Shown piece by piece: positions 16,728 through 25,684 of a stretch of 41,899 nt of DNA (its first letter is position 1; every line of letters starts with the position of its first letter). A model generated the notes under the pieces. That model made no database searches and had not been told where the DNA came from. It was given only the letters and a program-made list of their open reading frames with translations. The translations under genes and the position numbers were made by a program. Source of the stretch: an uncultured Mycoplasmatota bacterium (GTDB lineage Bacteria; Bacillota_I; Bacilli_A; RF39; UBA660). The stretch spans positions 1 to 41,899 of the forward strand of contig URLV01000009.1 in NCBI GenBank assembly GCA_900548725.1, read 5' to 3'.

Positions 16728-18746
16728 ATGAAATTAGTTATAGTTGAGTCCCCAAGTAAAACAAAAACAATAGGGAAATATTTAGGTAATGATTATAAAG
16801 TAGTATCAAGTAAAGGACATGTAAGAGATTTATCGACAAGTGGGAAATTTGGATTAGGTGTTGATGTAGATAATAACTTTACACCAAATTATGTTCCAAT
16901 AACGGGTAAAAAGAAAGTTATTAGTGAATTAAAAAAAGATTGTAAAGCTTCTGAAAAAGTATTTCTTGCAACTGACCCCGACCGAGAAGGAGAAGCAATA
17001 AGTTGGCATTTATATGATTCAATTGGTTTAAAAGATAACGAATATGAAAGAGTATTATTTAATGAAATAACAGAGCCTGCAATAAAAGAAGCAATGAAAC
17101 ATACAAGAAAAATAGATTACAACTTAGTAAAAAGTCAAGAAACAAGAAGAATATTAGATAGAATAATAGGATTCAGATTATCTAAACTAATGCAATCAAA
17201 AACTGGTGGAAAATCAGCAGGACGTGTACAAAGTGTAGCATTAAAACTAATTGTAGATAGAGAAAGAGAAATAGAAGCATTCATACCAGAAGAATATTGG
17301 ACTATAGAAGCTTTATTTGATAATTTTTCATCTGATTTAGAAAAATATAAAGGTAACAAAATAGAACTAAAAAATGAAGAAGATGCAGATAAGGTACTAA
17401 AAGAACTTCAAGATAAATTTAAAATTATCAATGTAGAAACAAAAGAAAAAAATAAAAAAGGCGTAATGCCATTTACTACAAGTACCTTACAACAAGCATG
17501 TTCTACAAAATTTAATTTTGGTTCTACAAAAACAATGACAGTTGCCCAAAAATTATATGAAGGTAAAGATATTGGAACTGAAACAGTGGGTTTAATAAGT
17601 TATATGAGAACAGATTCTACAAGACTTTCTGATTTATTTGTTAATGATGTAAAAAATTACATTAAAGAACAATATGGAGAAGCTTACGTTGGAAATGTAA
17701 AAATTGCAAAGAAAAAAGAAAACGTTCAAGATGCTCACGAAGCCATTAGGCCAACTAGTATTAAAAGAACTCCAGAAAGTGTAAAAAAATATTTAACTCC
17801 AGACGAACATAAAATTTACAGTATAATATATTATCGTGCCTTAGCATGCTTAATGAGTGATGCTAAAGTAAAACAAACAAGTATAATTTTAGATAATAAT
17901 GGTTATGAATTTAAGTCAACTGGTCAAGTAACTATTTTTGACGGATTCTTAAAAGTATATAAAAATTACATGAATACTGAAGATGTAGAATTACCAGAAT
18001 TGAATGTTGGTGATGAATTAACATCTAATGAAATAAAAAAAGAACAACATTTTACTAAGCCAGTGCCTAGATATACTGAAGCTTCATTAATAAAAGAAAT
18101 GGAAAGTCTTGGAATAGGAAGACCTTCTACCTACGCAAAAACAATGGATACATTAAAAAAACGTGCATACGTTACAGTAACAGACAAAAAATTCTTTCCT
18201 ACAGAGATTGGTATTGAAACAACAGACAAGTTACAAGAATTTTTCTCAAATATAATTAATGTAGAATATACTGCAAACATGGAAACTGAATTAGATGAAA
18301 TTGCAGATAATAAAATGGATAATATAAAAGTATTAAGTGATTTCTATAATGACTTTGAGCCTCTTGTAGAAAAAGCATTTACTGATATGGAAAAGAAAGA
18401 ACCAACTAAAACTGGTGAAATTTGTCCAAATTGTGGAAGTGAATTAGTTATAAGAAAAGGTAGATATGGTGAATTTACTGCATGTAGTAATTATCCTGAA
18501 TGTACATATATTAAACAAGAAAAAAAAGAAGTAAAAGAAATATGTGATTGTCCAATATGTAAAAAAGGAAAAATAATAGAAAAGACAACAAAACGCAATA
18601 AAATATTTTATGGATGCAATAATTATCCTAAATGTAAAACAGCAACTTGGTATCTTCCAACTGGAGAATTATGTCCAGAATGTAAAAATCTTCTAATTGA
18701 AAAGAATGGAATAATAAAATGTTCTAACTGTGATTACGAAAAATAA
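16728..18746 (+). CDS. topA: DNA topoisomerase I
   Basis: Type IA enzyme that relaxes negative supercoils behind RNA polymerase. The TOPRIM domain starts at MKLVIVESPSK and includes DPDREGE (83-89). The active-site tyrosine is Tyr292 in SYMRTDSTRLS. GRPSTYAKTMDTL marks the fourth domain. The C-terminus carries three Cys4 zinc-ribbon modules (CPNCG...CSNYPEC, CPICKKG...CNNYPKC, CPEC...CSNC) from about residue 565. At 672 residues it is a normal Bacillota TopA. GAAAGGAAG precedes the ATG; it is flanked by terminators and so is monocistronic. Confidence 0.97.
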   Translation: MKLVIVESPSKTKTIGKYLGNDYKVVSSKGHVRDLSTSGKFGLGVDVDNNFTPNYVPITGKKKVISELKKDCKASEKVFLATDPDREGEAISWHLYDSIGLKDNEYERVLFNEITEPAIKEAMKHTRKIDYNLVKSQETRRILDRIIGFRLSKLMQSKTGGKSAGRVQSVALKLIVDREREIEAFIPEEYWTIEALFDNFSSDLEKYKGNKIELKNEEDADKVLKELQDKFKIINVETKEKNKKGVMPFTTSTLQQACSTKFNFGSTKTMTVAQKLYEGKDIGTETVGLISYMRTDSTRLSDLFVNDVKNYIKEQYGEAYVGNVKIAKKKENVQDAHEAIRPTSIKRTPESVKKYLTPDEHKIYSIIYYRALACLMSDAKVKQTSIILDNNGYEFKSTGQVTIFDGFLKVYKNYMNTEDVELPELNVGDELTSNEIKKEQHFTKPVPRYTEASLIKEMESLGIGRPSTYAKTMDTLKKRAYVTVTDKKFFPTEIGIETTDKLQEFFSNIINVEYTANMETELDEIADNKMDNIKVLSDFYNDFEPLVEKAFTDMEKKEPTKTGEICPNCGSELVIRKGRYGEFTACSNYPECTYIKQEKKEVKEICDCPICKKGKIIEKTTKRNKIFYGCNNYPKCKTATWYLPTGELCPECKNLLIEKNGIIKCSNCDYEK

Positions 18747-18769
18747 TACTTTTAAATAAGTATTTTTTT
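18745..18769 (+). terminator. Intrinsic terminator overlapping topA stop
   Basis: AATACTT (18745-18751) pairs with AAGTATT (18758-18764) across TTAAAT, followed by T's to 18769. The stem begins inside the topA stop codon. Confidence 0.85.
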
Positions 18770-18793
18770 CTTTACATAATATAAATAGATTTA

Positions 18794-18823
18794 TTGTAAA
18801 AAATAATATTAGTATGGTATAAT
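18794..18823 (+). promoter_or_regulatory. Promoter of the racemase-ligase-amidotransferase operon
   Basis: TTGTAA (18794-18799), an 18-bp spacer and TATAAT (18818-18823) preceded by TGG, an extended -10. The racemase starts 21 bp further on. Confidence 0.75.
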
Positions 18824-18844
18824 CTTTAAGAAAGAGTTGGTATT

Positions 18845-19984
18845 ATGTACAGAAAAACTTATGTAGAAATAGATTGTAATAAGTTAGAAAATAATATAAA
18901 AGAAATAAAAAATAAATATAATGACTACAAATATTATATAGGTGTTGTAAAAGCTAATTGTTATGGACATGGTATAGAAAGTATAAAATATTTAATAAAA
19001 GGTGGAATAAATTATTTAGCAACTTCTAGCTTAGAAGAAGCATTAAAAATAAGAAAGTTATACAAAGATATCCCAATCTTAGTACTAGAACCAATACATT
19101 ATGAAGACATTTTAGTTGCTACTAAAAATAATATAGATATTACAATAGATAATAAAGACTTATTTGATAAACTAATAAATAATAATATTAATATTAAGTT
19201 TCATATAAAAATAGATAGTGGTATGAACAGATTTGGTTTTAAAGATAAAAATGATGTTAAATATGTATTTGATAATAGTAATGAATGTGTCAAATTAATT
19301 GGTATATACACACAACTTTATAGTGGTGCTGGAAATAGTTTAAAAAAAGAATTAGAACAATTTAAAGATTTAACTAGCTTAATTAATTTAAATAAAATAG
19401 ATATAGTTCATATAGATAGAAGTTTGACATTAGAACAACATGAAAAAATAGAATTTGCAAATGGTATAAGATTAGGAATATTAATGTATGGATTTAATAA
19501 ATATAGATATCCACTTTCTTGTAAAAGAAAATTATATAATAAAATATTTAGAGTAAAAGATAATTATAAAGAATCTATTTTAAATCTTGATACAGTATTA
19601 AAATTTTATACTGAAGTAATAGAAACTAAAAAAGTTAGTAGCAATGAAGTAATAGGCTATGGTGGTATGTATGATAATAATAGTGATGTTATTGTTGGTA
19701 TATTACCCTACGGATTTGCAGATTATTTATTTATAAATAAAAGTTATGTTTATATAAATGGTAAAAAATATAACATAGTTGTTAATTACATGGATGTAAC
19801 TAGTGTAATAATAGATGAAAGTGTTAAAGTAGGAGATAAAGTAGAAATATTTGGAGATAATATTAGTATAAGAGAAGCAAGTAGATTAGCGAATGCTAAC
19901 GTATATAAAACAATAAGTAGTATTACTAATAGAGTTCCAAGAGTATATATATATAATGGCGAAAGAAAAGAAATAGAATATTAG
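18845..19984 (+). CDS. alr: PLP-dependent amino acid racemase, alanine racemase family
   Basis: Fold-type III PLP enzyme that interconverts L- and D-amino acids, classically alanine for peptidoglycan. The PLP lysine is Lys36 in VVKANCYGHG. The Arg in GMNRFG, the His-x-x-x-Ser block (VHIDRS), IRLGILMYG, the catalytic Tyr in GYGGMY and Met-Asp in NYMDVTS are all recognisable. Two deviations stand out. The usual THFA is TQLY, and the Tyr before RVPR (Tyr354 in Geobacillus Alr, which shapes substrate choice) is Asn (SITNRVPR). At 379 residues the length is normal. It is 8 bp from an ATP-grasp ligase and leads an operon that could make a D-amino acid crossbridge, so the substrate may not be alanine. 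Confidence 0.85.
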   Translation: MYRKTYVEIDCNKLENNIKEIKNKYNDYKYYIGVVKANCYGHGIESIKYLIKGGINYLATSSLEEALKIRKLYKDIPILVLEPIHYEDILVATKNNIDITIDNKDLFDKLINNNINIKFHIKIDSGMNRFGFKDKNDVKYVFDNSNECVKLIGIYTQLYSGAGNSLKKELEQFKDLTSLINLNKIDIVHIDRSLTLEQHEKIEFANGIRLGILMYGFNKYRYPLSCKRKLYNKIFRVKDNYKESILNLDTVLKFYTEVIETKKVSSNEVIGYGGMYDNNSDVIVGILPYGFADYLFINKSYVYINGKKYNIVVNYMDVTSVIIDESVKVGDKVEIFGDNISIREASRLANANVYKTISSITNRVPRVYIYNGERKEIEY

Positions 19985-19992
19985 GTGAAGAT

Positions 19993-21225
19993 ATGAAAGA
20001 ATTTAGATGTTTAATAATAGGAAATGATATAAATGCATATTACCTAGCAAGATGTTATCATGAATTTACTGGTAAGAAAGCAGATTTAATATCAATAGAT
20101 ATACCAGGACAAAAATCATTTGCATATACAAGATATACTAAAATATTAAATATAAAATATATAGAAAAATTATGGGATGAAAATATATTTTTAAATGCAT
20201 TAGAAGAATATTATAATTTACATAAGGGAGAAAAAATATTACTTGTTAGTAGTAATGAAACTTATGGAGAGTTCATTGCTAAAAATCAAAGTAAATTAAA
20301 AAAGAAATTTTATTTTAATTATCCTAGTGTAGAATTACAAAGAACATTAGTCAATAAAGAAAGTTTTTATAAAAATTATGCTAAAAGTGTTTTAGATTTA
20401 CCTAAAACTATATATTTTGATTGTAAATTAGATGATAAAGTTAAGAAAAAATTAAACTTTCCTGTAATTGTTAAACCTGCTAACGTAATATTATTTAAGC
20501 ATATTAATTTTAAGGGTAAGAAAAAAATATATAGACTTAATACTATGGAAGAGTTAAATGAAGTAATAGAGTATTTTAAAAATGGTGGATACGATGACAC
20601 ATTAATAATACAAGAATATATTCCTGGAGATGATTCACATCTATTTGATGCAGTAGTTTACGTAGACAAAAATCATGAAGTTAAATTAGTGTCATTCGCA
20701 CAAATAGGATTGCAAGAACATTCATCTAAAATGATAGGCAATGCTGCTGTTTTAATAAATGGTTATTCAGAATTTCCTGGTGTAACAGACCAAATAAATA
20801 AAATTAAAAAATTTATGGAAAAAATTGAATATCAAGGTTTTGCTGAATTTGATATGAAATATGATGAACGTGATGGAAAATATAAAGTAATGGAAATTAA
20901 TGCTAGACAAGGTAGATGTTCTTATTATATTACTCCATGTGGATTTAATTTAATTGAAATATTATATAAAGATTTAATATTAAAAGAAGAATTAGATTAT
21001 CAAATAGTAGAAAATCAACAATTAGAAACGTTTGTACCAAAATATATAGTAAAAAAATATATTACAAATGAAAAATATAAAGAAAAAGTATTAAGTTTAT
21101 GGAAAAAAAGAGTTAATCCACTTTCTTATAAAAAAGATAATGGCTTTTTACGTAAATTATTATTAATTAAAATTGCTTATAATTACATAGTAGCATATAA
21201 AGAAGCAAACTGGGATTGGAAGTGA
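19993..21225 (+). CDS. ATP-grasp ligase, D-aspartate ligase-like
   Basis: 410 residues with an N-terminal Rossmann-like part (CLIIGNDINAYYLARCYHE) and an ATP-grasp domain: FPVIVKPAN (ATP lysine), IIQEYIPGDD, the GFAEFDMKYD block and the metal-binding VMEINARQGR. ATP-grasp enzymes join a carboxylate to an amine. Size, N-terminus and overall layout resemble D-aspartate ligases (Asl/AslA of Enterococcus faecium and Lactococcus), which add D-Asp to the stem-peptide lysine. The neighbours, a PLP racemase before and an AsnB-type amidotransferase 4 bp after, fit that role. The exact substrate is inference; generic carboxylate-amine ligase is the safe name. Confidence 0.75.
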   Translation: MKEFRCLIIGNDINAYYLARCYHEFTGKKADLISIDIPGQKSFAYTRYTKILNIKYIEKLWDENIFLNALEEYYNLHKGEKILLVSSNETYGEFIAKNQSKLKKKFYFNYPSVELQRTLVNKESFYKNYAKSVLDLPKTIYFDCKLDDKVKKKLNFPVIVKPANVILFKHINFKGKKKIYRLNTMEELNEVIEYFKNGGYDDTLIIQEYIPGDDSHLFDAVVYVDKNHEVKLVSFAQIGLQEHSSKMIGNAAVLINGYSEFPGVTDQINKIKKFMEKIEYQGFAEFDMKYDERDGKYKVMEINARQGRCSYYITPCGFNLIEILYKDLILKEELDYQIVENQQLETFVPKYIVKKYITNEKYKEKVLSLWKKRVNPLSYKKDNGFLRKLLLIKIAYNYIVAYKEANWDWK

Positions 21226-21229
21226 TATA

Positions 21230-23065
21230 ATGTGCGGATTTTGTGGATTTAGTGATAAAAAAAGTATAAATGATAAAAAGAAAATAATAAAAGATATGTC
21301 TGATAGAATTATTCATAGAGGACCAGATAGTGATGGATATTATGTAGATAAAAATATTGCTATGGGTTTTAGAAGACTTTCTATAATAGATTTAAAAGGT
21401 GGAAATCAGCCATTATATAATGAAGATAAAAGTGTAATAGTTATGTTTAATGGTGAAATATATAATTTCATGGAATTAAGAAGTGATTTAGAAAAATTAA
21501 ATCATAAATTTAAAACTAATAGTGATACTGAAGTAATAGTACATGGATATGAAGAATATGGAACAAATATATTTAATAAATTACGTGGTATGTTTGGAAT
21601 AATAATATATGATAAAAATAAAAATATATTAGTTGGTGCTAGAGATTACTTTGGTATAAAACCATTCTATTATTATAATAATGATAATTTATTTATGGTA
21701 GGAAGTGAAATTAAGTCTTTCTTATCTCATCCTGATTTTAAAAAAGAGTTAAATAATAAAGTATTAGGAATGTATTTGTCTTATGGAACTAATCATTTAG
21801 AAGAAACATTCTTTAAATATACTAAGAAGTTAAAACCAGGACATTATTTAATTTATAAAGATGGTAAAGTTAGTACACATGCTTATCATAAATTAGAATA
21901 TAATAAAGTTAAAAACAGCTACGAATATTATGAAAAATTAGTAGAAGAAACATTAGAAAGTTCAATTAAATATCATCAAATAAGTGATGTTGAAGTAGGT
22001 TCGTACCTAAGTGGTGGAGTAGATTCATCATATGTTGTTAGTATGGCTAAACCTAATAAGACATTTACTGTTGGATTTCTAGGTAAAGGGTTTAGTGAAA
22101 TAGATTACGCTAAAAGTTTATCAGATCATTTTAAAGTAAAACATTATAGTAAAGTAATTAGTGGCGATGAATTTTTTGATATATTACCAACAGTACAATA
22201 TCATTGTGATGAACCTAGTGCTAACGTAAGTACAGTTCCATTATATTTTTTAAGCAAACTTGCAAGAAGTCAAGTTAAAGTTGTCTTATCTGGTGAAGGT
22301 GCCGACGAGATGTTTGGTGGATATAATGAATACAATGATTCTCTAGGTGAAAAATTATATTTATCTTTACCATTATTTATTAGAAGTGGAATATCACATA
22401 TAATAAAACCATTACCATATTTTAAAGGTAAACACACATTAGAAAAATATGGAAAAGATATCAGTAAGAGATATTATAATAAAACAGAAATGTTTTTAAA
22501 TGATGAAATAAAAGATATATTAAATGAAGATTATATACCAGATATTACACCTTATGACTTATGTAAACCATATCATGACGAAACAAAAGGTGAAAATGAT
22601 GTACTTAGAAAAATGTATATTGATCTTAACTTTTGGTTACCAAATGATATACTTTTAAAAGCAGATAAAATGTCTATGGCAAATAGTGTAGAATTACGTG
22701 TACCTTTCTTAGATAAAGAAGTATGGAACATATCAAAAAAACTTCCTACAAAATATATGGTTCATAATAATCAAACTAAATATATATTTAGACAAGTTGC
22801 AAATAAAGTTATTCCAACTGAATGGGCTAAAAGAAAAAAATTAGGTTTTCCAGTACCATTTGGTAATTGGATTATGGAAGAAAAATATTATAAAAAAGTA
22901 AAAGATATGTTCAATAAAGATTTTGTTAGTACATTCTTTAATAAAGATAAAATTAATGAAATGTTAGATAATCATCATAATAATGTATTACGTAATGGTA
23001 AAAAAATATATACTATATATTCATTCTTAATATGGTATGAAAGATTCTTTATAACAGAAAAATAA
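21230..23065 (+). CDS. asnB: Glutamine-hydrolysing asparagine synthetase-type amidotransferase
   Basis: Transfers ammonia from glutamine to an Asp-type carboxylate using ATP. After Met removal the N-terminal Cys2 (MCGFCGF) is the Ntn glutaminase nucleophile; RGPDSDG and NGEIYNF follow. The synthetase domain has the pyrophosphate loop SGGVDSSYV, GEGADEMFGGY and the C-terminal VELRVPFLD. At 611 residues it is normal for AsnB. It may simply make free asparagine. Because it is the last gene of an operon with a racemase and a D-Asp-ligase-like enzyme, an AsnH-like role amidating a crossbridge D-Asp is attractive. A terminator overlaps the stop codon. Confidence 0.9.
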   Translation: MCGFCGFSDKKSINDKKKIIKDMSDRIIHRGPDSDGYYVDKNIAMGFRRLSIIDLKGGNQPLYNEDKSVIVMFNGEIYNFMELRSDLEKLNHKFKTNSDTEVIVHGYEEYGTNIFNKLRGMFGIIIYDKNKNILVGARDYFGIKPFYYYNNDNLFMVGSEIKSFLSHPDFKKELNNKVLGMYLSYGTNHLEETFFKYTKKLKPGHYLIYKDGKVSTHAYHKLEYNKVKNSYEYYEKLVEETLESSIKYHQISDVEVGSYLSGGVDSSYVVSMAKPNKTFTVGFLGKGFSEIDYAKSLSDHFKVKHYSKVISGDEFFDILPTVQYHCDEPSANVSTVPLYFLSKLARSQVKVVLSGEGADEMFGGYNEYNDSLGEKLYLSLPLFIRSGISHIIKPLPYFKGKHTLEKYGKDISKRYYNKTEMFLNDEIKDILNEDYIPDITPYDLCKPYHDETKGENDVLRKMYIDLNFWLPNDILLKADKMSMANSVELRVPFLDKEVWNISKKLPTKYMVHNNQTKYIFRQVANKVIPTEWAKRKKLGFPVPFGNWIMEEKYYKKVKDMFNKDFVSTFFNKDKINEMLDNHHNNVLRNGKKIYTIYSFLIWYERFFITEK

Positions 23066-23087
23066 TCTACGTTTTGTAGATTTTTTT
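23064..23087 (+). terminator. Intrinsic terminator overlapping asnB stop
   Basis: AATCTAC (23064-23070) pairs with GTAGATT (23076-23082) across GTTTT, then T's to 23087. Confidence 0.88.
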
Positions 23088-23125
23088 AAATATTTATAAA
23101 TTTAAAATAAATTTTAACATCAATA

Positions 23126-23154
23126 TGGACTTTAATATATGATTTTGATAAAAT
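23126..23154 (+). promoter_or_regulatory. Promoter of cmk-alaS
   Basis: TGGACT (23126-23131), 17-bp spacer, TAAAAT (23149-23154) preceded by TGA. Upstream of the cmk ribosome site by about 12 bp. Confidence 0.6.
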
Positions 23155-23178
23155 ATATATAGTTTGTGAGGGATGAAT

Positions 23179-23829
23179 ATGGTAATAGCAATAGATGGAC
23201 CAGCAGGAAGCGGAAAAGGTACAATTACAAAATTAATTGCAGAAAAATGTAATTTAGTATATATAGATACAGGAGCAACATATAGATGTTTAGCCTTATC
23301 TTGTATAGAAAATAAAATAGATTATAAAGAAGAAGATAAAGTAGTAGAATTACTAAATAACATTAGTATTGACTTTGATACAAATGGACATACATTTCTA
23401 AATGGAAAAGACGTTAGTGAAAGAATTAGAGATAAAGATGTAACAAGTATCGTATCTCCAATATCAAGTATAATTAAAGTAAGAGAAATATTAGTTGATT
23501 TACAAAGAAAAATGGCATTGGGAAAAAATATTATTATGGAAGGAAGAGATATTACTACTGTAGTATTTCCAAATGCAGACTATAAATTCTATTTAGATGC
23601 TAGTGTAGAAGAAAGAGCAAAAAGAAGATATAAACAAAATCAAGAAAAAAATATAGATATGTCATATGAAGAAATAGTAGATAATATAAAAAAAAGAGAT
23701 TTGAATGATATGAATAAACCAGTTGGAGCTTTAAAAAGATGTGATGATCAAATATATATTGATTCTTCTAATATGACAATAGATGAAGTTGTAAATTTTA
23801 TAATAGAGAAAATAGGAAGTGAAAAATAA
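23179..23829 (+). CDS. cmk: Cytidylate kinase
   Basis: Phosphorylates CMP/dCMP to the diphosphate using ATP. P-loop GPAGSGKGT (7-15), DTGATYR, EGRDITTVVFP and a C-terminal YIDSSNMTIDEVV are all diagnostic. Two in-frame ATGs exist, at 23173 and 23179. GAGGG directly abuts the first, so only the second has a workable 6-bp spacing, and MVIAIDGPAG is the normal family start; 23179 is chosen (216 residues). Its stop shares a base with the alaS start (TAATG). In many Bacillota cmk precedes rpsA or der, so pairing with alaS is unusual. Confidence 0.93.
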   Translation: MVIAIDGPAGSGKGTITKLIAEKCNLVYIDTGATYRCLALSCIENKIDYKEEDKVVELLNNISIDFDTNGHTFLNGKDVSERIRDKDVTSIVSPISSIIKVREILVDLQRKMALGKNIIMEGRDITTVVFPNADYKFYLDASVEERAKRRYKQNQEKNIDMSYEEIVDNIKKRDLNDMNKPVGALKRCDDQIYIDSSNMTIDEVVNFIIEKIGSEK

Positions 23830-25577
23830 TGAATTTAAAAGATTTATATATAGATTTTTTTGTAAAGAAAGGACATAAACAAATACCTAGTGCACCAGTT
23901 GTACCAGAAAATGACCCAAGCGTATTATTTAATACTGCAGGTATGCAACCCTTAGTTCCATATTTAAGAGGACAAAGTCATCCTTACGGAACAAGATTAG
24001 TTGATTATCAAAAATGTATTAGAACTAATGACTTAGATGAAGTGGGAGACACTTATCATCATACTTTCTTTGAAATGCTTGGAAATTGGAGTTTAGGAGA
24101 TTATTTTAAAAAAGAAGCAATAACATGGAGTTTTGAATTTTTAACTGATGTCTTAAAAATTCAAAAAGAAAGATTAGCAGTAACGGTTTTTGCAGGTAAT
24201 GACATACTTGATGAAGATAAAGAAGCTATAGAAATATGGGAAAGCTTAGGAATTGATCCTAAACACATAGCTAAAACAAGCGATGACAATTTTTGGATAG
24301 CTGGAGAAACTGGACCTTGTGGAACTGATTCAGAAATGTTCTACTTTAGAAGCGATGATGAAATACCTGAAGTATTCGATCCAGAAGACGTTCGTTGGGT
24401 TGAAATATGGAATGACGTATTTATGGAATTTAATAAAGATGAAAAAGGAAATATAACACCATTGCCAAAGAAAAATGTAGATACTGGAATGGGGTATGAA
24501 AGAGTTGTAGCAGTACTTGAAGGAGTTAATGATAACTATTTATCAAGCGTATGGAAAGATGTTATAGAACTAATTGAACGCATAAGTATGAAACCATACA
24601 TTGGAAATGAAAAGAGTATGCGTATTATAGCAGATCATATACGTACAAGTGTGTTCATTGCTGGTGATAATGCTATGATAAAACCAAGTAATACTGACCA
24701 AGGTTATATTTTAAGAAGATTAATAAGACGTGCAATTAGACACGCTAAAAAATTAGGAATAGACGTTAATAGTAATTGGGATATAGAAATAGCAAAATTA
24801 ATAATTGATAAATATAAAAAATATTACGAAGAACTTGAAAAAAATTATAATGTTATTTTAGAAGTATTAACAAATGAAAAAATAAAATTTAATAGAACTC
24901 TTGAAAAAGGTCTAAGAGAATTTGAAAAAACAACAAAAAATATTACGGATGGTAAACTAAATAAAGATTTAGCATTTAAACTATATGATACTTATGGCTT
25001 TCCAATTGAATTAACAGTAGAACTTGCTAGTGAACTTGGAATTATGGTAGATGTAGAAGGTTTTAAAGAAAAATTTAAAGCACATCAAGAATTGTCTCGT
25101 ACTGCATCAAGTGGAAAGTTTAAAGGTGGCCTTGCATCTACTGGAGAAATAGAAATAAAATATCATACAGCAACTCATCTATTAAATGCAGCACTAAAAA
25201 TTGTTGTTGGACCTGATGTTCATCAAAAAGGCAGTAATATAACAAGTGAAAGAATGAGATTTGATTTCTCTTGTGACCATAAATTAACTGATGAAGAAAA
25301 GAAAAAAACAGAAGAATTAGTTAATAAATGGATAAAAGAAGATATTCCTGTAACAGTAAAAGAAATGAATAAAACTGAAGCAATAAATAGTGGAGCAGAA
25401 TGTATGTTCATAGAAAAATATCCAGATATAGTAACCGTTTACAGTATAGGAGACGTATCCCATGAATTATGCGGTGGACCACATGTAAAATCTACTGGAT
25501 GCTTAGGAAAATTTATTATAAAAAAAGAAGAAGCAAGTAGTGCAGGAGTTAGAAGAATAAAGGCAGTTTTAGTATAA
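23829..25577 (+). CDS. alaS: Alanine-tRNA ligase, compact form
   Basis: Charges tRNA-Ala with alanine. The class II catalytic core is complete (FNTAGMQPLVPYL, CIRTNDLDEVG, FFEMLGNWSLG, GPCGTDSEM, NVDTGMGYER). The middle helical domain follows, with ADHIRTSVF and RRLIRRAIRHAK. The editing site has HTATH (446-450) and CGGPH (Cys548, His552), the four zinc ligands. The protein is only 582 residues against about 870. It lacks the C-terminal oligomerisation domain (DHHA1) and the barrel that usually carries FYAESGGQ before HTATH. This matches a known family of short AlaRS, so it is probably functional, not truncated. A terminator hairpin overlaps its last codons. Confidence 0.92.
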   Translation: MNLKDLYIDFFVKKGHKQIPSAPVVPENDPSVLFNTAGMQPLVPYLRGQSHPYGTRLVDYQKCIRTNDLDEVGDTYHHTFFEMLGNWSLGDYFKKEAITWSFEFLTDVLKIQKERLAVTVFAGNDILDEDKEAIEIWESLGIDPKHIAKTSDDNFWIAGETGPCGTDSEMFYFRSDDEIPEVFDPEDVRWVEIWNDVFMEFNKDEKGNITPLPKKNVDTGMGYERVVAVLEGVNDNYLSSVWKDVIELIERISMKPYIGNEKSMRIIADHIRTSVFIAGDNAMIKPSNTDQGYILRRLIRRAIRHAKKLGIDVNSNWDIEIAKLIIDKYKKYYEELEKNYNVILEVLTNEKIKFNRTLEKGLREFEKTTKNITDGKLNKDLAFKLYDTYGFPIELTVELASELGIMVDVEGFKEKFKAHQELSRTASSGKFKGGLASTGEIEIKYHTATHLLNAALKIVVGPDVHQKGSNITSERMRFDFSCDHKLTDEEKKKTEELVNKWIKEDIPVTVKEMNKTEAINSGAECMFIEKYPDIVTVYSIGDVSHELCGGPHVKSTGCLGKFIIKKEEASSAGVRRIKAVLV

Positions 25578-25589
25578 ACTCCTTTTTTT
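25559..25589 (+). terminator. Intrinsic terminator inside the end of alaS
   Basis: AAAGG-c-AGTTT (25559-25569) pairs with AAACTCCTTT (25576-25585) with one bulged C, followed by T's to 25589. The stop codon lies in the loop and 3' arm. Confidence 0.8.
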
Positions 25590-25629
25590 ATGATTAAAAA
25601 CGTACAAATCACAGCTTTCTACAAAAAAC

Positions 25630-25657
25630 TTGATTTTATAAAAAAAATGTGTATAAT
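25630..25657 (+). promoter_or_regulatory. Promoter of the surface protein-sortase operon
   Basis: TTGATT (25630-25635), 16-bp spacer, TATAAT (25652-25657), 27 bp before the start codon. Confidence 0.7.
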
Positions 25658-25684
25658 AGTAGGCAAAACAAGGAGAAGATATAT

